From Conyzicola nivalis (GTDB lineage: Bacteria > Actinomycetota > Actinomycetes > Actinomycetales > Microbacteriaceae), in the NCBI RefSeq assembly GCF_014639655.1, contig NZ_BMGB01000001.1, forward strand, positions 1,070,882 through 1,134,881: DNA of 64,000 nucleotides, in the 5' to 3' direction. This document shows positions 37,125-46,411 of this stretch, in pieces. Within the stretch, counting starts at the first letter, position 1, and each line of letters starts with the position of its first letter. The notes beneath the pieces are model-generated. The model did not search any database, had not been told where the DNA came from, and worked only from the letters and a program-made list of their open reading frames with translations. A program made the translations under genes and the position numbers.

Positions 37125-38296
37125 GCCGCGGCCGCCGTCGGGAGGGTGGCGGTCACGACGAAGCGCTTGCCGTCGGGCTGCGCGCGCAGGCTGCCGCCCA
37201 CGAGGGCGGCGCGCTCGGTCATGCCGGCCAGTCCGTGGCCGATGTGCAGTTCTTCCGTGGTGGTCGGCACGTCGATCCCGTTCGTGATGGTGAGGTCGAC
37301 GCGGTCGTCGAGCCATTCGAAGCGCAACGCCACCGGCGCGGCACGGTCGCCGTGACGCAGCGCGTTGGTGATGGCCTCCTGGATGATGCGGTAGATCGAC
37401 AGCTCTTGGGCGGTGCCGAGAGCGCGCGGTGCTCCCCGCTGTTCGAAGTCGATCGTGAGTCCGGATGCGCGCAGCTGGTCGAGCAGCCGGTCGAGGTCGG
37501 CGAGTACCGGTTGCGGTCCGTCGCCCTGGCTGTGGCGCAACTGGGCGAGCAGCAGGCGCACGTCGCCGAGCGCGTCGCGGGCGGTGGTGGAGATGGCGAT
37601 GAGCGCCTCATCGACGGCTTCCGGGTCATGCGCCCTGGCGTACCTGGCCCCGTCGGCCTGCGCGATCACCACCGCCAGCGAGTGGGCGACGACGTCGTGC
37701 ATGTCGCGGGCGATGCGGTTGCGCTCCTGCTCGACGATCACGTCCTGCTCGGCCGCCTCGCGGGCGAGCTTGCTCTCCCGGTTGCGCATCATGGCGCGCA
37801 TGAGCAGTCCGATGAGCCAGGCGGAGCCGAGGACGACGACGAGCATGCCGAAGAGGAGGGCGAACTGCAGGATCACCTGCGGCAGCTGGAGGGCGCCGAG
37901 GAGCGTCGTGGAGACGCCGATTCCCGCGCCCTCCAGCGCGAGCCAGGCGGCGGCCACGGCGGACCCTACGCCGACCGAGGCGAGGCCGAGGTAGCGCACG
38001 AAACGGCCCCCGTAGGCGGCCGTCGTGTAGAGCACGAGCAGCGTGGCCACGTTGAAGATGCCGGGGTAGAGGCCGAACGACATCTGCAGCACGGAGGCGA
38101 TCCAGGCGACGCCGAGCGCGAGACCGGGGCTGACCCGGCGCAGCGCGATGGCGACGGCGTAGACCACGAGCATCGCGAAGACGACGTCGGGCCACTGGAA
38201 GGCGAAGATTCCGTAGGTGACGTACGCGAAGACCAGGTACAGGACGGCCAGCGCGCCGTCAACGGCGTACTGGTACCTCTGCAACCTGCGGATCAT
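37121..38296 (-). CDS. Sensor histidine kinase, HisKA_3 type
   Basis: 391 residues. The N-terminal half has five or six predicted membrane helices with almost no extracellular loop, the intramembrane-sensing architecture. Next comes the dimerisation/phospho-acceptor motif NRIARDMHDVVAHSLAVV with the His in RDMHD. The HATPase domain has N box ITNALRHGD and G box GHGLAGMTERAALVGG. Partner of the overlapping response regulator. Intramembrane sensors next to MacB-like transporters often detect envelope stress; that role is inference. Confidence 0.95.
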   Translation of the reverse strand: MIRRLQRYQYAVDGALAVLYLVFAYVTYGIFAFQWPDVVFAMLVVYAVAIALRRVSPGLALGVAWIASVLQMSFGLYPGIFNVATLLVLYTTAAYGGRFVRYLGLASVGVGSAVAAAWLALEGAGIGVSTTLLGALQLPQVILQFALLFGMLVVVLGSAWLIGLLMRAMMRNRESKLAREAAEQDVIVEQERNRIARDMHDVVAHSLAVVIAQADGARYARAHDPEAVDEALIAISTTARDALGDVRLLLAQLRHSQGDGPQPVLADLDRLLDQLRASGLTIDFEQRGAPRALGTAQELSIYRIIQEAITNALRHGDRAAPVALRFEWLDDRVDLTITNGIDVPTTTEELHIGHGLAGMTERAALVGGSLRAQPDGKRFVVTATLPTAAAA

Positions 38297-38370
38297 GCTT
38301 ACACGCTAGGCGCTGACGACCGGGTCAACCGCCCAAAGCCGCCAAAATCATCCCAGCGAGTGATACGGGT

Positions 38371-39279
38371 CTAGAACCCGAGACGCCCGAGCTGCTTGGC
38401 GTCGCGCTGCCAGTCCTTGGCCACCTTCACGCGCAGCGACAGGTAGACCTGCTTGCCCACGAGCTTCTCGATCTCGTGCCTGGCCCTCGCCCCGACCTCC
38501 TGGAGCCGCTCGCCCTGGTGGCCGATGATGATGCCCTTCTGGCTGTCGCGTTCGACGAAGACGTTGGCGTAGATCTCGACCAGGTCCTTGTCGTCGCGCT
38601 CGATCATGTCGTCGACCGTCACGGCGATCGAGTGCGGCAGCTCGTCCATGACGCCCTCGAGGGTCGCCTCGCGGATGAGCTCGGAGACGCGCGACTCGAG
38701 ACCCTCGTCGGTCACGGCGTCGAGCGGGTACAGCGGCGGCGAGACCGGCATCAGCTTGATCAGCTGGCCCATCAGCGTGTCGAGCTGGATGCGGCTGGTC
38801 GCGGAGATCGGGATGATCGCCTCCCAGTCCTCCCGCAGTTCCGAGATGGCGAGCAGCTGTTCGGCGACGGCGGGCCTCGACGCCGCGTCGATCTTGGTGA
38901 CGATGGCCACCTTCTTCGCGCGCGGGAACGAGTCGAGCTGTTCGCTGATGAAGCGGTCGCCCGGACCGATCTTCTCGTTGGCCGGGAGGCAGAGGCCCAC
39001 GACATCGACGTCGCCGAGCGTGGTCTGCACGATGCTGTTGAGGCGCTCGCCCAGGAGGGTGCGCGGGCGGTGCATGCCGGGGGTGTCGACGACGACGAGC
39101 TGACCGTTCTTCTGGTGCACGATGCCGCGGATGGCGCGGCGGGTGGTCTGCGGCTTCGAGCTGGTGATGGCGACCTTCTCGCCGACGAGCGCGTTGGTGA
39201 GCGTGGACTTGCCCACGTTGGGGCGCCCGACGAAGGAGACGAATCCCGCTCGGAAGTCGGGGGAAGAGTTGCTGTCCAC
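38371..39279 (-). CDS. era: GTPase Era
   Basis: Ribosome-assembly GTPase that binds the 16S rRNA 3' end. G1 GRPNVGKS (residues 18-25), G3 DTPGMH, G4 TKID and the C-terminal KH domain with GIIIGHQGERLQEVG are all visible. 302 residues. Last gene of the hrcA-to-era operon, only 2 bp after the CNNM-family gene. Confidence 0.98.
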   Translation of the reverse strand: MDSNSSPDFRAGFVSFVGRPNVGKSTLTNALVGEKVAITSSKPQTTRRAIRGIVHQKNGQLVVVDTPGMHRPRTLLGERLNSIVQTTLGDVDVVGLCLPANEKIGPGDRFISEQLDSFPRAKKVAIVTKIDAASRPAVAEQLLAISELREDWEAIIPISATSRIQLDTLMGQLIKLMPVSPPLYPLDAVTDEGLESRVSELIREATLEGVMDELPHSIAVTVDDMIERDDKDLVEIYANVFVERDSQKGIIIGHQGERLQEVGARARHEIEKLVGKQVYLSLRVKVAKDWQRDAKQLGRLGF

Positions 39280-39281
39280 GA

Positions 39282-40580
39282 TTAGTCGCTTTCTGTTGAA
39301 CTGTCGGTCGCGCCCTCGAGAACGGCGGAGTGGTCGCGCTCCACGACCACGGTGGAGACGCGGCGGCGGCGGCCCTCTGTGCGGTCGGCGGTGAGGGTGA
39401 GCCCCGAGACGGTGGCGGTCGAGCCCGCTATGGGAAGCCTACCGAGTGTCTTGGTGAGCAGGCCGCCGACAGAGTCGACGTCGTCGTCGTCGAGTTCCAT
39501 CGAGAACAGGTCGCCGAGCTCGTCGATGGGCAGTCGGGCGCTCACCCGGTACACCCCGCCGCCGAGGTCGTCGACGTCGGGAACGTCGTGGTCGTACTCG
39601 TCGGAGATGTCGCCGACGAGCTCTTCGATGAGGTCCTCGAGGGTGACCAGGCCGGCGATGCCGCCGTACTCGTCGACGACCATCGCGAGATGGTTCGCCT
39701 CGAGCTGCATGCGGCGGAGCAGGCTGTCGGCCTTCTGCGACTCCGGCGCGAAGAGCACGGGACGGGCCAGTTCGACGACCGTCAGCGTCTCGGCCCCGAT
39801 CGGCTGCTCGTAGTTCAGTCGCGCGACGTCGCGCAGGTGCAGGATGCCGAGCACGTCGTCGACGTTCTCGCCGATCACCGGCATGCGGGACACCCCACGG
39901 CTGAGGAAGATCGCCATGGCCGTCCCGATGGCCTCGTCGCCCTCGACCGTGATCATGTCGGTGCGCGGGATCATGACCTCGCGCGCCACGGTGTCGCTGA
40001 ATTCGAAGATCGAGTGGATGAGCTCGCGGTCCACCTCTTCGAGCACGTCGAGCTCCGTCGCCTCGTCGACCATGCTGAGCAGTTGTTCTTCGCTCGAGAA
40101 CGTCGCCGACTTGGGACGGCCGGGCGTCACGCGGTTTCCGACCGCGACGAGCGCGTTCGCGATGGGACCGAGGAAGAGCCGGATGCCACGGATCAGGGTC
40201 GCGGCGAAGCGCATGATGCCGCGCGGGTGCGCGCGGCCGACGCTGCGCGGGCTCGAGCCGACGAGCACGAACGACGCCGCGGTCATGATGAGTGCCGACC
40301 AGAGCAGGGCGAGCCACCACTGTTCGATCGCGTACGCGAACGACAGCGAGACGAGCACCGCCGCCGTCGTCTCCGACACGACACGCATGAAGTTGAGGGC
40401 GTTGGCGTGGGTGCCGATGTCTTCGGAGATCGCCAGCATCGCCCTGCGCGACCGGCTCGACGACGCGAGGTCGACGAGGTCGGTGCGGCTCAGCACGCCG
40501 AGAGCCGCGTCCGCGGCAGCGAGCACACCGCCGAAGAGCACGAGCAGCACGGCGACGCTGACGAAGATCGCGATCATCAT
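39282..40580 (-). CDS. CNNM/CorC-family membrane protein with CBS domains
   Basis: 432 residues: an N-terminal CNNM (DUF21) membrane domain with three or four helices, a CBS pair (MIPRTDMITVEGDEAIGTAM and VDEYGGIAGLVTLEDLIEEL) and a C-terminal CorC_HlyC domain (DVDDLGGGVYRVSARLPIDE). Homologues transport or sense Mg2+; the old name haemolysin C is misleading. It sits 6 bp after ybeY and 2 bp before era, its usual place. Confidence 0.94.
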   Translation of the reverse strand: MMIAIFVSVAVLLVLFGGVLAAADAALGVLSRTDLVDLASSSRSRRAMLAISEDIGTHANALNFMRVVSETTAAVLVSLSFAYAIEQWWLALLWSALIMTAASFVLVGSSPRSVGRAHPRGIMRFAATLIRGIRLFLGPIANALVAVGNRVTPGRPKSATFSSEEQLLSMVDEATELDVLEEVDRELIHSIFEFSDTVAREVMIPRTDMITVEGDEAIGTAMAIFLSRGVSRMPVIGENVDDVLGILHLRDVARLNYEQPIGAETLTVVELARPVLFAPESQKADSLLRRMQLEANHLAMVVDEYGGIAGLVTLEDLIEELVGDISDEYDHDVPDVDDLGGGVYRVSARLPIDELGDLFSMELDDDDVDSVGGLLTKTLGRLPIAGSTATVSGLTLTADRTEGRRRRVSTVVVERDHSAVLEGATDSSTESD

Positions 40581-40586
40581 GGGCGA

Positions 40587-41048
40587 CTACCTTCGTCGCT
40601 CGGCGAGGGTGAAGCCGACGAGGATGTCGCGCTGCAGCCCGAACATCTCCTTCTCGTCTTCCGGCTCGGCGTGGTCGAAGCCGAGCAGGTGGAGCAGTCC
40701 GTGCGTCGTGAGCATCAGCATCTCCTCGATCGGCGAGTGGCCGGCGGTCTCCGCCTGCTCGATCGCGACCTGGGGGCACAGCACGATGTCGCCGAGGAGA
40801 CCGGCGGGGGTGATGGCGTCTTCCGTTCCCGGGCGCAGCTCGTCCATGGGGAAGCTGAGCACGTCGGTGGGGCCAGGCTCGTCCATCCACTGCACGTGCA
40901 GCTGCTCCATCGCCGCTTCGTCGACGAGGATGATCGACAGCTCGGCGTCCTGGTGCACGTGCAGTTCGTCGAGCGCGTAGGTGACGAGGCGCTGCAGCAC
41001 GGGTTCGTCGACCGGGATGGCCGACTCGTTGTTGACTTCGATAGACAT
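40587..41048 (-). CDS. ybeY: Endoribonuclease YbeY
   Basis: Metal-dependent RNase for 16S rRNA 3' maturation and ribosome quality control. The zinc-binding motif HGLLHLLGFDH (three His) is intact near residues 115-125, and the DVLSFPM motif lies near residues 62-68. 153 residues. Two bp downstream of the PhoH-like gene in the conserved phoH-ybeY-CNNM-era order. Confidence 0.97.
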   Translation of the reverse strand: MSIEVNNESAIPVDEPVLQRLVTYALDELHVHQDAELSIILVDEAAMEQLHVQWMDEPGPTDVLSFPMDELRPGTEDAITPAGLLGDIVLCPQVAIEQAETAGHSPIEEMLMLTTHGLLHLLGFDHAEPEDEKEMFGLQRDILVGFTLAERRR

Positions 41049-41050
41049 GT

Positions 41051-42091
41051 TCAGCGCTTCCGGGGGTTCTGGCGTTCGTAGTCGGCGCGTTGGCGCTCGG
41101 CGTCGAACTTGGTATAGGCGTCGACGATCTGGCCGACGAGGTTGTGGCGCACGACGTCCGCGCTCGTGAGCGGGGCGAAGACGATGTCGTCCATGTCGTC
41201 GAGCACGTGGGTGACCAGCTGCAGTCCGCTCGCGCCGGTCGGCAGGTCGACCTGGGTGATGTCGCCGGTCACGACCATCTTCGAGCCGAAGCCGAGGCGT
41301 GTAAGGAACATCTTCATCTGCTCGGGCGTGGTGTTCTGGGCCTCGTCGAGCACGATGAACGCGCTGTTGAGGGTGCGGCCGCGCATGTAGGCGAGCGGTG
41401 CCACCTCGATCGTGCCGGCCGCGAGCAGCTTGGGCACGATCTCCGGGTCCATCATCTCGTTGAGCGCGTCGTACAGCGGCCGCAGGTACGGGTCGATCTT
41501 GTCGTTCAGGCTGCCGGGCAGGAATCCGAGACGCTCGCCCGCCTCGACGGCCGGGCGGGTCAGGATGATCCGTTCGACCTCTTTGCGCTGCAGGGCCTGC
41601 ACGGCCTTCGCCATGGCGAGGTAGGTCTTGCCCGTTCCGGCCGGTCCGATGCCGAAGACGATGGTGTTCTCGTCGATGGCGTCGACGTAGGCCTTCTGAC
41701 CCATCGTCTTCGGGCGGACGGTCTTGCCGCGGCTCGTGAGGATGGCCTGGCTGAGCAGGTCGGCCGGGCTGCCCGACTTCTCCCGCACGATCTTCGCCGA
41801 CTGGGTGACTTCGGTGTCTGAGAGGTCGACGCCGTTGCGGATCATCTGGATGAGCTCCTCGACCAGCAGAAGCGCCGGTTGTAGTTGATCGGGACCGCCT
41901 TCGACCTGGGGGTCGACGGACAGGGTGATGCGGTTGCCGCGCACGAGCACGTTGACGAGCGGGAACTGGCGCTCGATCGTGTGCAGCAGGCGGTCTTGGG
42001 GACCGAGCAGCCGCACCATGGCGACGCCGTCGACCTCGAGTTCGACCCGGTTGAACGTTGGTTCGTAGGTGGTGTTGTCGCTACTCGACAA
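41051..42091 (-). CDS. phoH: PhoH-like ATPase
   Basis: P-loop ATPase with a predicted RNA-related role, acting with YbeY. An N-terminal domain is followed by Walker A GPAGTGKT and Walker B FIVLDEAQN; the GDITQVDLP motif is typical. I place the start at the TTG 42091 because GGAAGG precedes it by 5 bases and the overlap with the HIT gene is then 11 bp. An ATG at 42124 would overlap it by 44 bp and lacks a ribosome-binding site. 346 residues from the TTG. Confidence 0.93.
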   Translation of the reverse strand: MSSSDNTTYEPTFNRVELEVDGVAMVRLLGPQDRLLHTIERQFPLVNVLVRGNRITLSVDPQVEGGPDQLQPALLLVEELIQMIRNGVDLSDTEVTQSAKIVREKSGSPADLLSQAILTSRGKTVRPKTMGQKAYVDAIDENTIVFGIGPAGTGKTYLAMAKAVQALQRKEVERIILTRPAVEAGERLGFLPGSLNDKIDPYLRPLYDALNEMMDPEIVPKLLAAGTIEVAPLAYMRGRTLNSAFIVLDEAQNTTPEQMKMFLTRLGFGSKMVVTGDITQVDLPTGASGLQLVTHVLDDMDDIVFAPLTSADVVRHNLVGQIVDAYTKFDAERQRADYERQNPRKR

Positions 42092-42449
42092 GGGTGCCTT
42101 CCGTGAGGGTGATGCCAGGCGCATTGGTGCCCATGACGTGGGCGTGCACGTGGAAAACGGTCTGGCCGGCGCTCTCGCCGGTGTTGAAAACGAGACGGAA
42201 TTCTCCGTCGGTGTGCTCGTCGGCGAGCGACTGCGCCACGGCGACGACTTCGGCGAGCAGCGCGGGGTCTCCCGCCGCGAGTTCGGCGACGTTTCGGTAC
42301 TGCTGCGTCTTCGGCACTACGAGCAGGTGCACGGGGGCCTTCGGCGCGATGTCACGGATCGCGATGACCGAGTCGTTCTCGAACACGATCTCCGCCGGGA
42401 TCTCGCGCGCGACGATTTTGGTGAAGACGGAGGGTTCGGTGTTCGACAT
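42081..42449 (-). CDS. HIT-family (histidine triad) nucleotide hydrolase
   Basis: 122-residue HINT-type protein with the triad VFHVHAHVMG near residues 97-106. Family members hydrolyse adenosine phosphoramidates and related adducts; the in vivo substrate is unclear. Lies between rsmE and phoH in the heat-shock operon and overlaps phoH. Confidence 0.95.
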   Translation of the reverse strand: MSNTEPSVFTKIVAREIPAEIVFENDSVIAIRDIAPKAPVHLLVVPKTQQYRNVAELAAGDPALLAEVVAVAQSLADEHTDGEFRLVFNTGESAGQTVFHVHAHVMGTNAPGITLTEGTLVE

Positions 42450-42472
42450 ACGTCCAGCTTAAACGCTGAGGC

Positions 42473-43201
42473 TCACCAACGCCCGAGTTTCGCGTTCAGC
42501 ACAGCGATCGCCGCCGGGCCGGCGGTCGAGGTGCGCAGAACGGTGTCACCGAGCCGCACGAGTGTCGCGCCGGCGGTGGTGAACGCGGCCAGTTCGTTCG
42601 GGGTGATGCCGCCCTCCGGCCCCACCACGAGGACGATGTCCCGACCGTCGGGCTCGAGGGCGCTCAGCGCCATCTCCGCGGTGGGTTCGAGCACGATCAT
42701 CCGCACCTCTGCCGCGAGTCTCGTCAACTGGTTCGTCGAGACCAGGTCGAGCACGTCGGGCAGCCACCCGCGGATCGACTGCTTCGTCGCCTCGCGCACG
42801 ATCGCGGTCCAGCGGTCGTGCCCCTTGGCGACCTTGGCGCCCTCCCAGCGGGAGATCGAACGTCCGGCGGTCCACGGGATCACACCGTCGACGCCGAGCT
42901 CGGTCGCCGCCTGCACGGCGAGTTTGTCGCGATCGCCCTTGGCGAGGGCCTGGGCGAGGAAGATCGCCGGTTCGACGCGCGGTGCCTCGGTGACCTCGGC
43001 CACCTCGATCGCGAGTTCGGTGTGCTCGGCGGTGACGACCGGTCCGGAGACCACGAGCCCCCGGCCGTTGCCGATCGACACCGTCTCGCCGACCGCGAGG
43101 CGGCTCACGGTGACCGCGTGCCGAGCCTCGGCGCCGTCGATCGACACACGATCGCCGACGACGGCGGTCGACACGAGCTCGTTCAGGTAGAAATGGGCCA
43201 T
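42473..43201 (-). CDS. rsmE: 16S rRNA (uracil1498-N3)-methyltransferase RsmE
   Basis: SPOUT-superfamily methyltransferase of 242 residues. The N-terminal PUA-like domain is followed by the trefoil-knot SAM site VLVVGPEGGITPNELAAF near residues 195-212 and the end motif RLGDTVLRTSTAG. 7 bp downstream of dnaJ, its usual position. Confidence 0.96.
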   Translation of the reverse strand: MAHFYLNELVSTAVVGDRVSIDGAEARHAVTVSRLAVGETVSIGNGRGLVVSGPVVTAEHTELAIEVAEVTEAPRVEPAIFLAQALAKGDRDKLAVQAATELGVDGVIPWTAGRSISRWEGAKVAKGHDRWTAIVREATKQSIRGWLPDVLDLVSTNQLTRLAAEVRMIVLEPTAEMALSALEPDGRDIVLVVGPEGGITPNELAAFTTAGATLVRLGDTVLRTSTAGPAAIAVLNAKLGRW

Positions 43202-43208
43202 CGAGCGC

Positions 43209-44330
43209 CTATACGTGCAGGAATCGGTCGCGCAACTTCGCGAAGAGCCCCTGCTGGAACTCGGCGAGGTGCGGGGCCTTCGACTTGTGGCTGCCGGCGA
43301 ACTGGCGCATGAGCTCCTGCTCCTTGCCGCTCAGCTTCGTGGGGGTGACCACCTGCACGCCGATCTTCAGGTCGCCGCGGCCGCCGCCGCGCAGCTTGGA
43401 CACACCGCGGTCCTTCACGGTGATGATGTCGGCGCTCTGCGTGCCGGGCTTCAGCTCGAGGTCTAGCTCGCCGTCGAGGGCGTCGACGCGCACGCGCGAG
43501 CCGAGCACGGCGTCGACCATGCTCACCTCGAGGGTGGCCATGAGGTCGTCGCCGTTGCGGCTGTAGACCTCGTGGTGCTTCACCTTGATCTCGAGGTAGA
43601 GGTCGCCGTTGGGGCCGCCGGCGGGGCCGATCTCGCCCTGGTTCGGCAGCTGCAGGCGCAGGCCGGTGTCGACTCCGGCGGGGATGTCGACGGTCATCTT
43701 GCGGGTCGCACGGACGCGGCCCTGGCCGGCGCAGGTGGGGCACGGGCTCGGGATGACGGTGCCGTAGCCGCGGCAGGTGCCGCACGGGCTGGACGTCATG
43801 ATGTTGCCGAGCAGGCTGCGCACGGCGCGCTGGATCTGGCCGGAGCCGTGGCAGATGTCGCAGACGACGGCGCGGGTGCCGGGGGCGCAGCAGGTGCCCT
43901 CGCAGGTGTCGCAGAGGATTGCGGTGTTGACCTCGAGGTCGCGTTTGGTGCCGAAGATGACCTCGTCGAGGTCGACCTCGACGCGCAGCAGGGCGTCGCC
44001 GCCTCGCTCCTTGCGCGAACGCGGTGCGGCGCCGCTTCCTCCGCCGCCGGGTGCACCCCCGCCGAAGAAGGTGTCGAAGATGTCGCTGAAGCCGCCGAAG
44101 CCCTGAGCCCCTCCGCCGAACCCGGCGCTGCCGCCCTGGTCGTATTCCTGGCGCTGCCGCGGGTCGCTGAGCACGTCGTAGGCGTGCGTCACCGACTTGA
44201 AGCGGTCGGACGCACTCGGTTCCGGGTTCACGTCGGGGTGGAACTCGCGCGCGAGCTTCCGGTAGGCCTTCTTGATTTCTTCGGGCGAGGCGCTCTTGTC
44301 GACGCCGAGTACTTCGTAGTGGTCAGCCAC
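43209..44330 (-). CDS. dnaJ: Chaperone DnaJ
   Basis: DnaK co-chaperone. J domain with HPD (REFHPDVN) at about residues 30-34, a Gly/Phe-rich linker (GFGGGAQGFGGFSD), four zinc-finger repeats of CxxCxGxG type (CDTCEGTCC is a diverged first repeat; CDICHGSG, CGTCRGYG and CPTCAGQG) and C-terminal peptide-binding domains. 373 residues. Directly follows hrcA, so this is the HrcA-controlled DnaJ2-type copy found in actinobacteria rather than the dnaK-grpE-linked one. Confidence 0.97.
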   Translation of the reverse strand: MADHYEVLGVDKSASPEEIKKAYRKLAREFHPDVNPEPSASDRFKSVTHAYDVLSDPRQRQEYDQGGSAGFGGGAQGFGGFSDIFDTFFGGGAPGGGGSGAAPRSRKERGGDALLRVEVDLDEVIFGTKRDLEVNTAILCDTCEGTCCAPGTRAVVCDICHGSGQIQRAVRSLLGNIMTSSPCGTCRGYGTVIPSPCPTCAGQGRVRATRKMTVDIPAGVDTGLRLQLPNQGEIGPAGGPNGDLYLEIKVKHHEVYSRNGDDLMATLEVSMVDAVLGSRVRVDALDGELDLELKPGTQSADIITVKDRGVSKLRGGGRGDLKIGVQVVTPTKLSGKEQELMRQFAGSHKSKAPHLAEFQQGLFAKLRDRFLHV

Positions 44331-44368
44331 AGTTAGTTGTCAATCCTCACGGTGTTCGTTCCCGGCGG

Positions 44369-45391
44369 TTATTCGTCGCCGAGCAGTCTGGTCAGGTAGC
44401 GGGCGACTGCTCGCACCGCCGCCATGTTGTTCGAGTAGTCCATGCGGGTCGGCCCGAGCACGCCCAGTCGGGCGATGCCGCCGCCCGACGACGTGTAGCC
44501 GCTCGAGAGCACCGAAGTCTGGCCGAGGCCGAACTCCGCGTTCTCGCGACCGATGGTCACGGCCACGCCGTGGTGGTCGCCGTCGACCTCGCCGAAGAGT
44601 TTGAGCAGCGTCACCTGCTCTTCGATCGCCTCGAGCACCGGGAAGATGCTGCCGTCGAAGTCGTCTTCGGTGCGCACGAGGTTCGCGGCACCGGCCATGA
44701 GCAGCCGGTCTTGACGGTTCTCGAGGGTCTGGCCGATGAGCGTGCGCGCCACCTGGGCGACGATGTCCCGGCGGTCAGGGGCAAAGTGCGCCCCGATGGT
44801 CGTGAGTTTCTCCGCGGCATCCGAAAGGGGCAGTCCGCCGAGGTTGGCATTGAGCTTGCTGCGCAGTTCGCCGAGGAAGACGTCGTCGATGTCGGATGAC
44901 ACGTCGACGAGTTTTTGCTCGACCCGGCCGGTATCGGTGATGAACACGGTCATGAGCCGGCGCGGCGCGAGCGGCACGATCTCGATGTGGCGCACGCGCG
45001 ACCTCGTGAGCGTGGGGTACTGCACGAGAGCGACCTGGTGCGTCAGCTGCGACAGGAGGCGGACAGTGCGGGCGAGCACGTCGTCGAGATCGATCGACTC
45101 GCCGAGGAAGGTCTCGATCGCCTGGCGCTGGGCGCTGCTGAGCGGCCGCAGGTCGGCGAGCTGGTCGACGAACACGCGGTAGCCCTTGTCGGTGGGCACG
45201 CGGCCCGACGACGTGTGCGGGGCGACGATGAGCTCTTCTTCTTCGAGCAGGGCCATGTCGTTGCGGATGGTCGCGGCCGAGACGCCGAAGGCGTGCCGCT
45301 CGACGATGGACTTCGAGCCGACGGGCTCGCGGGATGCGACGTAGTCCTGCACGATCACGCGGAGGACTTCGAGGCTGCGGTCGGACACCAT
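44369..45391 (-). CDS. hrcA: Heat-inducible transcription repressor HrcA
   Basis: Represses heat-shock genes by binding CIRCE. N-terminal winged helix (SLEVLRVIVQDYVASREPVG, ATIRNDMALLEEEELI) then a GAF-like dimerisation domain. 340 residues from the ATG at 45391. The frame continues upstream to 45586 but that part crosses the CIRCE-like operator and the divergent promoter. First gene of an eight-gene leftward operon ending with era. Confidence 0.97.
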   Translation of the reverse strand: MVSDRSLEVLRVIVQDYVASREPVGSKSIVERHAFGVSAATIRNDMALLEEEELIVAPHTSSGRVPTDKGYRVFVDQLADLRPLSSAQRQAIETFLGESIDLDDVLARTVRLLSQLTHQVALVQYPTLTRSRVRHIEIVPLAPRRLMTVFITDTGRVEQKLVDVSSDIDDVFLGELRSKLNANLGGLPLSDAAEKLTTIGAHFAPDRRDIVAQVARTLIGQTLENRQDRLLMAGAANLVRTEDDFDGSIFPVLEAIEEQVTLLKLFGEVDGDHHGVAVTIGRENAEFGLGQTSVLSSGYTSSGGGIARLGVLGPTRMDYSNNMAAVRAVARYLTRLLGDE

Positions 45392-45417
45392 CTCACCACC
45401 GCCCTTCGCTTCGCCCA

Positions 45418-45444
45418 CTGGCACTCGATCAACCTGACTGCCAA
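45418..45444. promoter_or_regulatory. CIRCE-like operator of hrcA
   Basis: On the minus strand TTGGCAGTC-N9-GAGTGCCAG. Each half differs from the CIRCE consensus (TTAGCACTC-N9-GAGTGCTAA) at two positions and the N9 spacing is exact. It lies 27 bp before the hrcA ATG. TACAAT, partly overlapping its upstream edge, is a good -10 box. Confidence 0.8.
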
Positions 45445-45570
45445 TTGTAACTCGGTGCGTCGGGGAAGGAGGTTTGCGCGCGCGGTTCGTACACGCTACG
45501 TTGTGCAGTGTTAGCGCCGACCCCCGAACGGGGGGCGCTCCACGCCACCCGAAAGGCCTCCCCCGCAGTG

Positions 45571-45969
45571 ATGTCCGACGTTTCACCCCACCCCCGCGCC
45601 CGGGCGTTCTCCACGACGGACGACAAGACGTGGGCGACGGTGGCCCACCTGGGCGGCGTGCTGTGGTTCGCGCCCTCGCTCGTGATCTATCTGATGACGC
45701 GCGCCCGCCCCTCCCTCGCCCGGCAGGAATCGAAGGAAGCGCTGAACTGGCAGATCACCTTCACCGCGTTGTACGCCGTGGTGATGACCGTCGAGGCGTT
45801 CATCGCCGCGCTGCTGTCGCTCACCCCGGTGGCGCTGATGCTGCCGGTCCTCGCGGTGCTGCCGACCGCCCTCTACGTCGTCAACGCCGCCCTGTCGATC
45901 AGGGCCGGCCTGCGGGTCAACCGCGGCGAGCCGTTCCGCTACCCGCTCTCGGTGCGCTTCATCAGGTAG
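45571..45969 (+). CDS. DUF4870 small membrane protein
   Basis: 132 residues, three predicted membrane helices (AHLGGVLWFAPSLVIYLM, FTALYAVVMTVEAFIAALL, LMLPVLAVLPTALYVVNAAL) and the DUF4870 pattern ending GEPFRYPLSVRFIR. Function unknown. Divergent from hrcA and 55 bp before a second DUF4870 gene. The start could also be the GTG at 45568 or the in-frame position at 45508; I chose the ATG at 45571. Confidence 0.82.
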   Translation: MSDVSPHPRARAFSTTDDKTWATVAHLGGVLWFAPSLVIYLMTRARPSLARQESKEALNWQITFTALYAVVMTVEAFIAALLSLTPVALMLPVLAVLPTALYVVNAALSIRAGLRVNRGEPFRYPLSVRFIR

Positions 45970-46024
45970 AGCTTTTGTCGAAACAGTTGCACACAGCAAC
46001 CTCCCATACTGCTTTAATGAGCGC

Positions 46025-46399
46025 ATGACAGACGCGACCCCTCCCACGAACCCCTACCAGGCAACGCCGCAGCCGCTCAGCCCCAGCGACGAACGACTGT
46101 GGGCCACGCTGATCCACATCGGCGGTATCTTCTTCAGCTTCATCCCGGCGCTGATCGGCTACCTGGTTCTCAAGGACCGCGGCGCCTTCATCCGCGCGCA
46201 CTCGCTGACCGCTCTCAACTTCCAGCTGACCATGCTCATCGCGATCATCATCGGCTACGTGCTCACGCTGGTGCTCATCGGCCTGCTCGTGCTGCTCGCC
46301 GCCTACATCGTCATCATCATCTTCGGCATCATCGCCGCGATCGCCGCGAACAAGGGCGAGCAGTACAAGTACCCGCTCACCATCCAGTTCATCAAGTAG
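46025..46399 (+). CDS. DUF4870 small membrane protein (second copy)
   Basis: 124 residues with the DUF4870 pattern: WATLIHIGGIFFSFIPALIG, KDRGAFIRAHSLTALNFQLT and the C-terminal GEQYKYPLTIQFIK. Three helices. Function unknown. The 55-bp gap before it holds GTTGC-ACACA-GCAAC (45986-46000), which may be a regulatory site. It is a diverged paralogue of the preceding gene. Confidence 0.9.
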   Translation: MTDATPPTNPYQATPQPLSPSDERLWATLIHIGGIFFSFIPALIGYLVLKDRGAFIRAHSLTALNFQLTMLIAIIIGYVLTLVLIGLLVLLAAYIVIIIFGIIAAIAANKGEQYKYPLTIQFIK

Positions 46400-46411
46400 T
46401 CAGAACTCAAG

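Noticed and set aside
44369-45586. Longer HrcA starting at 45586
   Set aside because: The extra 65 residues would cross the CIRCE-like operator and the divergent promoter, and have no homology to HrcA.
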